A DNA stretch of 64,000 nt from Ehretia macrophylla (taxonomy: Eukaryota; Streptophyta; Magnoliopsida; Boraginales; Ehretiaceae), in contig CM075766.1 of NCBI GenBank assembly GCA_037974665.1, positions 51,840,569 to 51,904,568 on the forward strand. The letters run 5' to 3'. The notes below the pieces were generated by a model. The model saw only the letters and a list, made by a program, of their open reading frames with translations, did no database searches and had not been told where the DNA came from. Shown piece by piece: positions 1-11,711 of this stretch. Numbering within the stretch: the stretch's first letter is position 1; each line of letters begins with the position of its first letter. The position numbers and the translations under genes were made by a program.

Positions 1-1377
1 TTACATGCAGATGGCATTTTCAGATTCAGGGATAGAGTATGTGTTCCTGATGATCCGACTTTGAAGAATGAGATCCTGTCCGAGGCACATAATTCGAGGT
101 ACACGATTCACCCGGGCAGTACTAAGATGTATAGAGATTTGAAGCAACACTTCTGGTGGAACAATATGAAGAGGGAGATTGCTGGGTATGTATCCAGATG
201 TTTGACTTGTCAGAGGGTTAAAGTTGAGCATCAGAGGCCAGCCGGACTTCTACAGCCGTTATCGATTCCGCAATGGAAGTGGGTACATATTACAATGGAC
301 CTTGTGACCGATCTTCCTAGATCTCCGACTGGATATGATTCTGTTTGGGTTGTTGTGGACCGCTTGACTAAAGTTACACATTTTATTCCCGTGAACAAAC
401 AGGATAGCCTTGATAAGCTAGCTGAATTGTATGTTGCTAATATTGTGAGATTGCATGGAGTACCACAGAGTGTAGTGTCAGATAGGGATCCCAGATTCAG
501 ATCTCGTTTTTGGCAGAAGTTGCAAGAGGCCATGGGAACTAAGTTGAGCTTCAGTACTGCATATCATCCGCAAACTGATGGCCAGTCTGAGAGAACCATC
601 AGGATTTTGGAAGACATGCTTCGAGCATGTGTGCTAGACTTTGGGAAGAATTGGGAGAAGTTTTTGCCTTTAGCGGAGTTCGCCTACAACAATAGTTATC
701 AATCTACTATAGGTATGGCTCCCTACGAGGCATTGTATGGTCGGAAATGCAGATCCCCATTATATTGGGAAGAGGTTGGAGAGATGAGAACAGTTGATCC
801 GACTGTGTTACCAGAGATGATTAAGATGGTAGATAATGTTCACCTTATTCGCCAGCGTATGCTTACAGCTCAGAGTCGTCAGAAGAGTTATGCGGATAAG
901 CACCGTCGGGATCTTAAGTTTGATTTGGGAGATTGGGTGTTTCTTAAGATTTCTCCACGGAAGGGATTGATTCGGCACGGTAAGAGCGGGAAGCTTAGTC
1001 CCAGGTATGTGGGTCCGTATGAGATCACCGAAAAGGTAGGTCCTTTGGCTTATCGATTAGCTTTGCCTCCGAGCTTGTCGTGACTGCATGATGTGTTTCA
1101 CGTGTCTATGTTGAAGAAGTATCATCCAGACCCTTCGCATGTACTTGAACCAGAGCCTTTGCAGATTGAAGAGAAGTTGTCCTACGAAGAGAAACCGATT
1201 AGAATTGTGGATCGGAAGATTCAAGAGCTTCGCAGAAAGAGTATTCCGTTAGTGAAGGTTCTGTGGAATCATCATGGGTTTGAGGAAGCGACATGGGAAA
1301 GAGAGGACCAAGTTCGGGATCAGTATCCGGAGTTGTTTGTTGACCAGGTAAGAATTGCGTGGGCGCAATTGTTTTAA
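1..1377 (+). pseudogene. Element A: 3' part of Ty3/gypsy polyprotein (integrase to chromodomain), one nonsense codon
   Basis: Frame 1 runs from the window edge to the TAA at 1375-1377 and encodes the C-terminal part of a chromovirus Pol. In order it shows the integrase zinc-binding region (two His, then CLTC near 205-216), the catalytic core (MDLVTDLPRS, SDRDPRF and DGQSERT carrying the D, D and E), the GPY/F module (YVGPYEIT near 1010-1030) and a C-terminal chromodomain-like block (KVLWNHHGFEEATWE near 1255-1295). The frame is interrupted once, by TGA at 1081-1083. The related element B has CGA there, so this is a C-to-T nonsense change. The 5' part of the element lies outside the window. 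The product would insert cDNA into chromatin; here it is presumed dead. Family: Tekay-like Ty3/gypsy, from motifs. Confidence 0.9.
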
Positions 1378-1388
1378 GGGGGAGATGG
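1376..1388 (+). promoter_or_regulatory. Polypurine tract of element A
   Basis: A purine run (AAGGGGGAGATGG) lies directly before the LTR start TGTAATACCCG. In LTR elements this position primes plus-strand DNA. It overlaps the last bases of the pol stop codon. A short inverted repeat at 1353-1370 (AATTGCG/CGCAATT) lies just upstream. Confidence 0.8.
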
Positions 1389-3676
1389 TGTAATACCCGA
1401 GCCCGGAATATGAATTTTCTTTGTTTATTATTTTGAAAATTATATTTCCTTAAAATCTTTGTGAATTAATTGTTACATTCTCGCCGACGCAACGTGCATT
1501 GCATTTAAGGAGCGATAGCTAGATAACGATTTCCAGTCCTCAGCAAATAGTGAAACTAGTATTTAGACGACTTAAATTTTATATTTTAAATATTGCCAGC
1601 TTTATTTGAACTTACCATAGCTGAAACGGCTTTAAAACGCGCGAAATAGGGCCCTTTGACCAAGTTTTAAGTGGTTTGACCTTGGACCTTTGAGCTTTGA
1701 CCATTTGACACCTTATAAGCTAAAATAATAGGCAAAATAAAAAAAAAACAGCAGCAAATAGAGAGAGCAGGCCGTGAGCTTTGAGGGAGAAAAAAAAAAG
1801 ATTTCAACTTCCAATCTTTCATTCTTCGCGAGAGCTCGTGCGGGGTGATTACCGAGGCAACCAACGTTGTTTTCCTAGAGACTAGGAGTACCTAAGGTGA
1901 GGGAAGCATGTTACTTGCGCATTTATACGTTGTGTTAGTTAACTTTATCAGTTTTTAGATTTATCCGTAGATCGTTATTTAAAGCGAATTGATGCTTCTA
2001 AAATATTCCTTAGCATTGGTAGAACATGTATTTATGGCTTTGTAACATTTTCTACGGTTAAATGTTGTGATTGCAACTTGAATTGTGATATGAATAGTAC
2101 TTTGTGAATAGTAAAACCTTGAAACGTTGAAATTGCGCTGTTATGCTTTCTGTTGATGTAGAAACGTGCTAGGTATGCTAGAATGCTAAAATGTGTGGTT
2201 TGTTTGGGTTGGGTAGTGAAAAAAACGAGAATTAAGCCTTTGGGAAAGTCGGGGTCGTTTAGGTCGACTTTGGCGTTTTCTCGTTTTGCGTGTTGGCATT
2301 GCTTCGGGAAGCCATGAAAGCACTTTTGGTGCGAATATGGCGTTGGTTGGGTGTTTGGTTGTTGTAGTTGTAGTTCAAACGAGAAAGGGGGAAATCGGGG
2401 CTTTGCGCGAGTTCTAGGGTGAAGTAAGGTTTCGGGGTCTTTAGACGTGCCTTACGGTGACCTAGGAGGGTTGGCGAAGTCGGTTTCCAGAACTCGTGGC
2501 TCGTTTGGAAATGATAGCATTTTGATAGTTGGGGCCGATTTGTGTTTTTGTGTGTTTACTTGTCTTTATGCTTATAGAATGCTTAGAATTACTTGAATTA
2601 CTTGTTTGAGATGTTTTGGATTGAATTGCTTATCAAATTGCTGCTATTGCGTGTGAGAGTAACTTACTTTGTTATTCTCCCACGTGTGGTTTTTCACTTG
2701 TTTATTTCTTGTTTTTTGTCTTGTATCGAGTCTTGCATGGCATAGTGTCTCGCACGTGAGTGATCGGCCTCTCTGGGTAGCCTTGGGTTGCCAGTGTTGG
2801 TTGCTCTAGCTCCGTTGCTATTCCCTTTCTCGCTTGGCTTGCCTCCCAGGGAGATTTGGGTCGTAGGAGTGATGGAGACTTCCGGGGTGTTCCAAACTGG
2901 TGTTATAAGGTTGTTTTGGGCCGGCGCGTCGTCATCGAATTCGTGTTTGAAAGAGGTTCGTGAAAAGAGTATCGTATCCTTTGATTGAGTGTTTGCAGCT
3001 TTAAATACTTGCCTTGCTTAATTGATGGCTTTGGTTGTATCTTTATATGATTTGTATGTATTGCGTGGTATTGCATTGCATATTTCTCTCATCTCCGTCC
3101 TTGAGACCAATTGCCCTCGCTGAGCAATAGTTTTTGCTCATTCCTCTCTATACTATGTTTTTACAGGAGTAGTTGAGGCAGACCCTCTCGAGGTAATTGA
3201 GGAGGAGGAGCAGGTGGAGGTGTTTCCGTGATAGCACTTACCTGCTTTGCTGGTGGTTGGTTACCAGTTTTGTGCAAACCTTGATGTTATGTATATTGCG
3301 TGAAGGAAGCTTAATTTTGAGGCTTGTAGCCTTGTATGTATTTTCCTATTTTGAGAACTTTAATGATCTTATGTTGTAATGAATTAAAGTTGTAATGTTG
3401 TAACTTGTAACTGATGATTAGTGAAGAAATGCATGCTAATGGCTAATGGTTTAGTGGCATAAGTACTTGTGTAGTATGCATGGCATTTTTGGTTTGGAAA
3501 GTTGGTTAGTAAGAGAATGCAAATTTTAAAGAAAGTTAGCTTGTTTTGATCATTTTATAGCTTTCGCAAGTATTATATTGTTTTTAGGGTTTTGGATCGT
3601 CCGCGGTACAGAGGAGACTCCGTCCGTGTGTCGGGTCCGGGCTTGGCCTTTTGCGGGGTCGGGTCGGGGCGTGACA
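1389..3676 (+). repeat. 3' LTR of element A
   Basis: A 2288-bp LTR begins TGTAATACCC immediately after the polypurine tract and ends GGGCGTGACA. It aligns by eye along its length with the reverse complement of both element B LTRs. It contains a perfect 7-bp stem at 3121-3140 (TGAGCAA, six-base loop, TTGCTCA), which B shares and element C has in modified form. The short open frames inside it have no coding signature. The 5' LTR is outside the window, so the pair cannot be compared. Confidence 0.88.
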
Positions 3677-4182
3677 AGTTGAAGCAGACCCTCTTGAGGT
3701 AATTGAGGAGGAGGAACAGGTGGAGGTGTTCCCGTGATTGCACTTCTCTGCTTCGCTGGTGGTTGGTTACCAGATTTTGTGCGAGCCTTGCATGATATGT
3801 ATATTGCTTGGATGTCGTTTAATTTTGAGGCTTGTAGCCTTGTATGTATTTTCTAGTTGAGGCCTCTACGGTCTTTTGTTATATAAGTTGAAAGAATGTA
3901 AAGTTGTAAACTTATACTCTTGTGACTAGTAAGGAAATGCATGCTAATGGAATTGATTAGAGGCATAAATACTTGTGTAGTATGCATATCATTTTTGGTT
4001 TGGAAAGTTGGTTAATAAGAAATGCATATTTTAAAGAAAGTTGGCTTGTTTTGATTATTTTATGGCTTTTGCAAGTATTATATTGATTTTAGGGTTTTCG
4101 AATCGTCCGCGGTACAGAGGAGACTCCGTCCGTGTGTCGGGTCCGGGCTTGGCCTTATGCGGGGTCGGGTCGGGGCGTGACA
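3677..4182 (+). repeat. Partial LTR: second, B-like LTR terminus joined to the element A LTR
   Basis: These 506 bp repeat the last part of the LTR (equivalent to 3171-3676) and again end GGGCGTGACA at 4182. The copy is closer to the element B LTR than to the adjoining A LTR. For example, GAACAGG...TTCCCGTGATTGCACTTCTCTGC agrees with B, where A has GAGCAGG...TTTCCGTGATAGCACTTACCTGC. It is therefore not a simple duplication of its neighbour but looks like a recombination product between two LTR subfamily members. Confidence 0.8.
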
Positions 4183-5455
4183 CTATTGCTGTCATCTTAT
4201 TCTCTTGGACCGCGCCTCTCGGTCTCATTGAGCTTTCAGCTCTCATATGCGATAGGGTCACCTTATTGTACTATCACACCGCCTATGGCATAGTCTGACG
4301 CATCTGTGTGTACTTCAAATGGCTTAGTGTAATCTGGCAACTGCAATACGGGGTTATCAATCACTGCCTGCTTTAGGTCCTCAAAAGCGCTTTGACACTC
4401 TTCTGAAAAGTGCAGTGCCATGATCGTTCCGTACGTCCTTCTTTAGGAGGTTTTTGAGTTGAGCAGCCCTCTTCGAGTTACTTACGATTAATCTTCGGTA
4501 ATATAGTTCACGAGCCCTAAAAATGATCTTAGTTTACTCACCTTGGTAGGAGGTGCTTGCCACTCCTCAATGGCTCTTTTGCCCATCCAATGCCCTAGGA
4601 AAAGGATCTCTGTCTGTCCAAAGGAGCATTTCTCTTTCTTTACATAGAGATGATTCTTCCTTAACGGTCTGGAGGTGGCTAACATGGTCGTTTAACGAAT
4701 GGCTATAGCCCACGATCAAAGTATACCACCAGTCGTTGAAGTACAGGTGGAATAGCTCATTGTGGATGGTGCAGAACGTGACAGGGGCATTGGTGAGTCC
4801 AAAAGGCATAACAAAAAAATTATCAAATGCCCCTTTATTAGTAAGGTTGCTTGTTTGTCACACAGGTCGTCTTTGGCTCGTCTTCTTCCGTGATATGCAC
4901 CTGATAGTAGCCCGATCCTAGATCTAACTTCGAGAAGTATCTCGCGCTTATTTATTAGGGCGAAGAAGTCTGCAATCAAAGTGGATACTTGTTCTTGATG
5001 TTTAGGTTACCTTGTTGAGCGCCCGATAATCAATGCAAAGGCTCCCGCTTTTCTGGAATAAAACAGGGGCTCCGCAACCTTTTCCCCAACAAGATAGGGA
5101 AAAACTGCATGCTTAGCTAGAATAGAAATTGGCCTCAATGAGTTCCTTAAATTCTTTCATGAGCTCAATCGAGCCCCAAAACTAATAGATACTAGTTGGG
5201 AAGGCCATCTGCTAAACCCAGCCCTAGTCTAAGTTAAGGGGCGCTTCAGGCCCTAACTCGATCTTGTGGTAGACTGCCCTCCTAGGGGGCACTTGGCAAC
5301 TAACTCGTAGGGCATAATATCCCAAAAATCCTCTTGTACTTGCTGCACTTCCTGAGAAAGAAGTTGTCTTGGTATTGGATTCACTCCTCTGTTAGCATGA
5401 ACATGAATTAGATTATATTCGTCTTCTTTATTCTTAAAAGAACCCTCACTCGAAC
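4183..5455 (-). pseudogene. Decayed chromovirus (Reina-like) pol fragment: protease/RT linker, RT, RNase H
   Basis: Read on the minus strand with several frameshifts and stops, this gives pieces of a Ty3/gypsy Pol unlike the neighbouring elements. They are a PPRRAV..HKIEL segment near 5235-5285, GAPVLFQK and CIDYRALNKVT near 5010-5070, [12 protein letters not shown] near 4775-4810, LRKNHLYVKKEKCSFGQ near 4615-4670, PPTKVSKLRSFLGLVNY near 4505-4560, and an RNase H piece (VHTDASDYAIGG near 4270-4310). The order is collinear with RT followed by RNase H. The fragment has no LTRs, ends at the element A/LTR junction at 4182, and starts right beside the 3' end of atp4. The boundary near 5455 is approximate. 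Assignment to Reina is from motif style only. Confidence 0.75.
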
Positions 5456-5461
5456 CATTCT

Positions 5462-5857
5462 TTAGACTGCCAAGCCCACTCGAATGAGTTCTACTATAGA
5501 AGCTTTCAACGTAGACCCGGGGACAAATCTTTCACTCACTAAGAAGTGAAAACCTATGACTAGATCGTCCTGAAGACGGATGCGACAGGAAGAAGTGGCA
5601 TTTAAAAGTGTTGCTGACTTAACATTTAGGTTTCGGCATAACAAAGCTTGCACTGTCTTTTCGCACTTAGGCGCACAACGTGCCATTGGTAATGATTCTA
5701 CTATGGTGCCACAAATTCGCAAGCTGATCCTAAGTAATCGTTGTTGTTCATTGGATTCTGGAGGAACTACTTTGTCAGGATTGAGGACTTGCTGCGATTC
5801 TTCCTGAATAGCTTGGATTCTCCCGTTGAGAGTCACTTTGAAAGTCTTACCTATACT
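5462..5857 (-). pseudogene. atp4: atp4 (orf25) pseudogene, 3' portion
   Basis: The minus-strand frame from 5857 encodes the middle and C-terminal part of plant mitochondrial ATP synthase subunit 4 (peripheral-stalk b-type subunit, orf25). It includes IGKTFKVTLNGRIQAIQEES, VVPPESNEQQRLLRISLRIC and MARCAPKCEKTVQALLCRNL. The frame stops at a TAA (5462-5464). The following codons (RMVRV) resemble the continuing atp4 sequence, so the stop looks like a mutated Leu codon. The 5' portion is at 15354-15511, with element B between them. Joined without B and one copy of the target duplication, the two parts are in frame (52 plus 130 codons). Identity comes from recognising the protein. Scattered substitutions and the stop suggest a nuclear copy. 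Confidence 0.88.
5853..5857. repeat. Target site duplication ATACT, left copy (element B)
   Basis: ATACT directly precedes the LTR terminus at 5858 and is repeated exactly after the other LTR terminus at 15354-15358. Both copies fall within the atp4 reading frame. Confidence 0.9.
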
Positions 5858-8136
5858 TGTCACGCCCCGGCCCGACCCCGCAAAAGACCAAGCCCGGAGC
5901 CGACACACGGACGGAGTCTCCTCTGTACCGCAGACGATCCGAAAACCCTAAAATCAATATAACACTTGCGAAAGCCATATAATAATCAAAACAAGCCAAC
6001 TTTCTTTAAAAACATACATTTCTTATTATCCAACTTTCCAAACCAAAACGATATGCATACTACACAAGTATTTATGCCACTAATCAATTCCATTAGCATG
6101 CATTTCTTTACTAGTCACAAGGTATAAGTTTACAACTTTACATTCTTTCAACTTATACAACATAAGACCATAGAGGCCTCAAACTAGAAAATACATACAA
6201 GGCTACAAGCCTCAAAATTAAACGACATCCAAGCAATATACATATCATGCAAGGCTCGCACAAAAATTTGGCAACCAACCACCAGCAAAGCAGAGAAGTG
6301 CAATCACGGGAACACCTCCACCTGTTCCTCCTCCTCAATTACCTCAAGAGGGTCTGCTTCAACTACTCCTGTAAAAAATATAGTATAGAGAGGAATGAGC
6401 AAAAACTATTGCTCAGCGAGGGCAATTGGTCTCAAGGTCGGAGATGAGAGGAGTATGCAATGCAATTAGCCAACAATACATACAAATCATATAGAGATAC
6501 AACCAAAGCCAACAATAAAGCAAGGCAAGTATTTAAAGCTGCAAACACTCATTCAAAGGATACGATACTCTTTTCACGAGCAACTTTCAAACACAAATTC
6601 GATGACGACGCGCCGGCCCAAACCACCTTATAACACCAGTTTGGAATACCCCGGAAGTATCCATCAACCTACAACCCAAATCTCCCTGGAAGGCAACCCA
6701 AGCGAGAAAGGGAATAGCAGCGGAGCTAGAGCAACCAACATTGCCAACCCAAGGCTACCCAGAGAGGCCTATCACTCACGCGCGAGACACTATGCAATGC
6801 AAGACTCGGTACAAGGCGATAAACAAGCGATAAAGCCACACGTGGGAGAATAACAAAGTAGGTTACTCTTGCACGCAATAGCAGCAATTGATAAGCATTT
6901 CAACCCAAAACAACTCAAACAAGTATTTCAAGCAATCCTAAGCATTCTATAGGCATAAAGTCAAGAAAACACACAAAAACACAAACCGGCCCCAACTATC
7001 AAAACCCTACCATTTCCAAACGAGCCACGAGTTCTGGAAACCGACTTCACCAAACCTCCTAGGTCACCATAAGGCACGTCTAAAGACCTCGAAACCTTAC
7101 TTTACCGTAGAACTCGCGCAAAGCCCCGATTTTCCCCTTTCTCGTTTGAACTACAACTATATCAACCAAACACCCAACCAACACCATAATCTCACCAAAA
7201 GTGCTTCCATGGCCTCCCGATACAATGCCAACCCGCAAAACGAGAAAACGCTAAAGTCGACCTAAACAACCCCGACTTTTCCAAAGGCATAATTCTCATT
7301 TTTTTCACTACGCAACCCAAACAAACCATGCATTTAGGCATTCTAGCATACCTAGCACATTTCTACATCAACGGAAAGCATAACAGCGCAACTTCAACGT
7401 TTCAAGGTTTTACTATTCATAAAACACTATTCAATTGACAATTTAATTTGCAATCACAACATTTAACCGCAGAAAATGTTAAAAAGCTATAAATACATGT
7501 TCTACAAATGCCAAGGAACATACTAGAAGCATCAAAACGATTTAAACAACATTCTACGGATAAAATCTAAAAATTGCAAAGTTGATACACTAAACATTTA
7601 AATGCGCAAATAGCATGATTCCCTCACCTCAGGTACTCCTAGTCGCTAGGAAAACAACGCTAGTTGCCTCGGAAATCACCCCGCACGAGCTCACGCGAAG
7701 ATTGAACGATTGAAAGGTTGAAATCTTTTTTTTTCTCTCTTGGAACTCGCAGCCCTCCCTCTCTGTTCAGCTGCTGTTTCTTTTTTTATTTTGCTTAGTT
7801 AAATGATTATTTAAGTGTTAAATGGTCAAAGGGTCAAAGGTCCAAGTCAAACAACTTAAAACTTGGTCAAAGGCTCTATTTTTGTGCATTTTCAAGCTCA
7901 ATAACTAACACCAATTAAATTTTCAGCTAGCAACAATTAAAATATAAATTTTAAGTCATCTAAATACTAGTTTCACTATTTGCTGAGGACTAGAAAACGT
8001 TCTCTAGCTATCGCTCCTTAAATGCAATGCACGTTGCGACAGCGAGAAAGTAACAATTAATTCACAAAGAATTTAAGGAAATATAATTTTCAAAATAATA
8101 AACAAGAAAATTCACATTCCGTGCTCGGGTATTACA
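5858..8136 (-). repeat. 3' LTR of element B
   Basis: On the plus strand it begins TGTCACGCCCCGG and ends GGGTATTACA beside the polypurine tract. It matches 13076-15353 nearly end to end. The LTR hairpin (TGAGCAA/TTGCTCA) is at 6396-6415. Open frames inside, including the one at 6602-6853, are not shared as proteins by other LTRs of the family and are not regarded as genes. Confidence 0.92.
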
Positions 8137-8150
8137 CCCTCTCCCCCTTA
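8137..8150 (-). promoter_or_regulatory. Polypurine tract of element B
   Basis: On the minus strand, TAAGGGGGAGAGGG directly abuts the 3' LTR. The inverted repeat AATTGCG/CGCAATT at 8155-8172 lies immediately upstream in the element, as in element A. Confidence 0.8.
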
Positions 8151-9587
8151 AAACAATTGCGCCCACGCAATTCCTACCTGGTCAACAAACAACTCCAGAT
8201 ACTGATCCTGAACCTGGTCCTCTCTTTCCCAAGTTGCTTCCTCAAACCCATGATGATTCCACATAACCTTTACTAATGGAATACTCTTTCTGCGAAGCTC
8301 CTGAATTTTTCGATCCACAATTCTAATCGGTTTCTCTTCATAAGACAACTTTTCTTCAATCTGTAATGGCTCTGGTTCAAGTACATGTGAAGGGTCTGGA
8401 TGGTACTTCTTCAACATAGACACATGGAACACATCGTGCAGTCTCGACAAGCTCGGAGGCAAAGCTAACCGATAAGCCAAAGGACCTACCTTTTCGGTGA
8501 TCTCATACGGACCCACATACCTGGGACTAAGCTTCCCGCTCTTACCGTGCCGAATCAATCCCTTCCATGGAGAAATCTTAAGAAACACCCAATCTCCCAA
8601 ATCAAACTCAAGATCCCGACGGTGCTTATCCGCATAACTCTTCTAACGACTCTGAGCTGTAAGCATACGCTGGCGAATAAGGTGAACATTATCTACCATC
8701 TTAATCATCTCAGGTAACACAGTCGGATCAACTGTTCTCATCTATCCAACCTCTTCCCAATATAACGGGGATCTGCACTTCCAACCATACAACGCCTCGT
8801 AGGGAGCCATACCTATAGTAGATTGATAACTATTGTTGTAGGCGAACTACGCTAAAGGCAAAAACTTCTCCCAATTCTTCCCAAAGTCAAGCACACATGC
8901 CCGAAGCATGTCTTCCAAGATCCTGATGGTTCTCTCAGACTGGCCATCAGTTTGCAGATGATATGCAGTACTGAAGCTCAACTTAGTTCCCATGGCCTCT
9001 TGCAACTTCTGCCAAAAATGAGATCTGAATCTGGGATCCCTATCTGACACTATACTCTGTGGCACACCATGCAATCTCACAATATTAGCAACATAAAGTT
9101 CAGCTAGCTTATCAAGGCTATCCTGTTTGTTCACGGGAATAAAATGTGTAACTTTAGTCAAGCGGTCCACAACAACCCAAACAGAATCACATCCTCTCGG
9201 AGATCTAGGAAGATCAGTCACAAAGTCCATTGTTATATGTACCCACTTCCATTGCGGAATCGACAACGGCTGTAGAAGTCCGGCTGGCCTCTGATGTTCA
9301 ACTTTAACCCTCTGACAAGTCAAACATCTGGATACATACCCAGCAATCTCCCTCTTCATATTGTTCCACCAGAAGTGTTGTTTCAAATCTCTATACATTT
9401 TAGTACTGCCCAGGTGAATCGTATACCTCAAATTATGTGCCTTGGACAGGATCTCATTCTTCAAAGTCGGATCATCAGGAACACATACTCTATCCCTGAA
9501 TCTGAAGATGCCATCTGCATGTAATTTAAACTCCGACTCTCCCCCTTTTGATTTTTCTTGGATCTACAAGATGTGATGATCAGTCTT
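8148..9587 (-). pseudogene. Element B integrase and chromodomain region, multiple stops
   Basis: The region encodes the zinc-binding part (H...H, CLTC near 9305-9320), the catalytic core (MDFVTDLP, SDRDPRF, DGQSERT), the GPY/F module and the chromodomain-like C-terminus ending AWAQLF. Compared with element A there are stops near 9545-9575, at 8845-8847 (Glu to TAG), near 8742-8744 (Glu to TAG) and at 8644-8646 (CAG to TAG). The open stretches 8847-9464 and 8148-8600 are pieces of this one gene. It would have carried out integration, but the frame is destroyed. Confidence 0.9.
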
Positions 9588-11711
9588 CTAAGCCTCTCTG
9601 ATCTGTGCTAGCAACCCTGACTGAATCTGTAAACTAGCAAATCGAATCCCTACCTCAGTAGCTTCTGGCTTCCATGAACAAATTTCTTCCAAAGTCTCCC
9701 AATCCTTGATAATCAAGCTTGCAACAGTAGCCTTTCGGCTGAAAGCATCAGCAACAACATTTGCCTTACCTGGCACATAATTAATAGAACAGTTATAACC
9801 ACCCAATAGCTCTAGCCATCTCCGCTGCCTCATATTTAGATCTTTCTGTGAAAACAAATACTTGAGACTCTTGTGGTCAGTAAAAATTTCAAATCTGCAA
9901 CCCCACAAGTAGTGACGCCACTTTTTCAATGCAAACACAACTGCAGCTAACTCAAGATCATGTGTAGGGTAATTGACTTCATAAGGTTTCAATTTCCTAG
10001 AAGCATAGGCAATCACCTTACCATTCTGCATTAAAACACAGCCCAAACCTTCTTTAGATGCATCACTGTAGACAACGAAGTTCTCTGTTCCCTCAGGTAA
10101 AGCTAGTATAGGAGCTGTAGTTAGTCTCTTATTCAATTCTTGGAAACTAGATTCACACTTGGCATCCCAATTGTAAGCAACTTTCTTCCGAGTCAATTGG
10201 CTCAAAGGTCCAAAAATTTTGGAGAAGTCTTTAACAAATCTCCGATAGTAACCTGCCAATCCAAGAAAACTCCGAATCTCTGACATCGTCTCAAGTCTCT
10301 TCCAAGATGAAACAACTTCAATCTTAGCTGGGTCCACTGAAATTCCTCGATCTGAAATGATATGGCCTAGAAAAGATATCTGATTCAACCAGAACTCGCA
10401 CTTGCTAAATTTAGCAAAAAGCTTGTTTTCCTGCAAAGTCTGTAGCACAATCTTCAAGTGTTGCTCATGTTCGGCCTCATTCTTCGAATACACTAAAATG
10501 TCGTCAATAAAGATCACGACAAACTGATCAAGGTAAGGCCGAAACACCCTCTGCATCAAGTCCATGAATGCGGCTGGTGCATTCGTCAAACCAAACGGAA
10601 AAACAACAAATTCATAGTAGCCATATCTAGTCCTGAAAGCCGTCTTCGGTATATCGTCACTCCGAATTCTAAGTTGATAGTAACCCTGCCACAAATCAAA
10701 TTTGGAGTAAACACTCGCACCTTGCAACTGGTCAAACAACTCTTCAATCAACGGCAAGGGGTATTTGTTCTTAATCGTGACTTGATTAAGTCCCCTGTAA
10801 TCAATGCATAACCGTAGCGTGCCGTCTTTCTTTCTCACAAACAACACAGGCGCACCCCACGGCGAAGAACTAGGTTGTATGAACCCTTTCTCAAGCAAGT
10901 TCTGAAGCTGAATTTTTAACTCTTGAAGTTCAGCCGATGCCATTCTATAAGGACTCCTAGAAATTGGCGCAGTGCCTGGCACAAGATCAATCATGAACTC
11001 AATCTCCCTATCCGGTGGTAAACCCGGTAATTCCTCGGGAAATACACCAGGGAAGTCTTTAACAATCGGAACCTCATTCAAACTCAACTTATCAGCAGGC
11101 TGATTGATCAAATAGGCTAAGTAAGCTTCACAACCCCTATTCAACAACTTAGAAGTCTTGATCGCTGATAAAAGTGGAATTCGGGCAGCCCTGCAGTTCC
11201 CAACAATCTCTAGTACCGGTAGGTCAGGAACCTTAAGATAAACAACATTTGTTCTACAATCCAACTGAGCGTAATACTTCCCCAACCAGTCCATTCCCAA
11301 AATGATTTCAAAGTCACAGAATGGAAATATAATTAAATCAGCAGGAAATTTACGGTTCTCAATACATATATCACAAGATTTGCAAATAGACTCAGTAACA
11401 AATTTTGCACCCAAAGGAGTACTAACTTCAACTTCATGCGGCAATTTATCAATGCAAACATTCACAGATCGTGCACATGCAGGAGTTATAAACGAATGTG
11501 TAGCTCCGGGATCAATCAAAACTTTAACTGGCTGAGTATTGAGAAGAAAGGTACCTTCCACTATAGCTGTAGTATCGGGTAGCTCCTCTGCATCCAGTGC
11601 AAAGACCCTAGCCTGAACTCTCTGTGTTGGACGTGCACCTGCAGCCCCATTCTGAATACCTTGGCCTCCACCACGGCCCTGAACATTGTTATACTTAGGG
11701 CAATCTCTCAC
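9588..11711 (-). pseudogene. Element B protease, reverse transcriptase and RNase H frame
   Basis: An open frame of about 707 codons starts in the remnant of a CCHC knuckle (RDCPKY). The retroviral-type aspartic protease motif is at residues 64-73 but reads [10 protein letters not shown], with Pro where the catalytic D-S/T-G-A is normal. RT occupies roughly residues 240-480, with [25 protein letters not shown] and the catalytic FIDD at 401-404. A conserved RQGYYQLR motif reads WQGYYQLR (W341). RNase H follows ([10 protein letters not shown], then TDHKSLKYL). The frame is long, but it is cut off from gag and integrase by stops and the protease is probably inactive. Labelled a pseudogene because the full polyprotein is broken. 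Confidence 0.9.

Noticed and set aside
5462..5908. Initial reading of this frame as a retrotransposon protease region
   Set aside because: Residues such as VVPPESNEQQRLLRISLRIC and CAPKCEKTVQALLCRNL identify mitochondrial atp4, and the matching N-terminus lies at 15354-15511.
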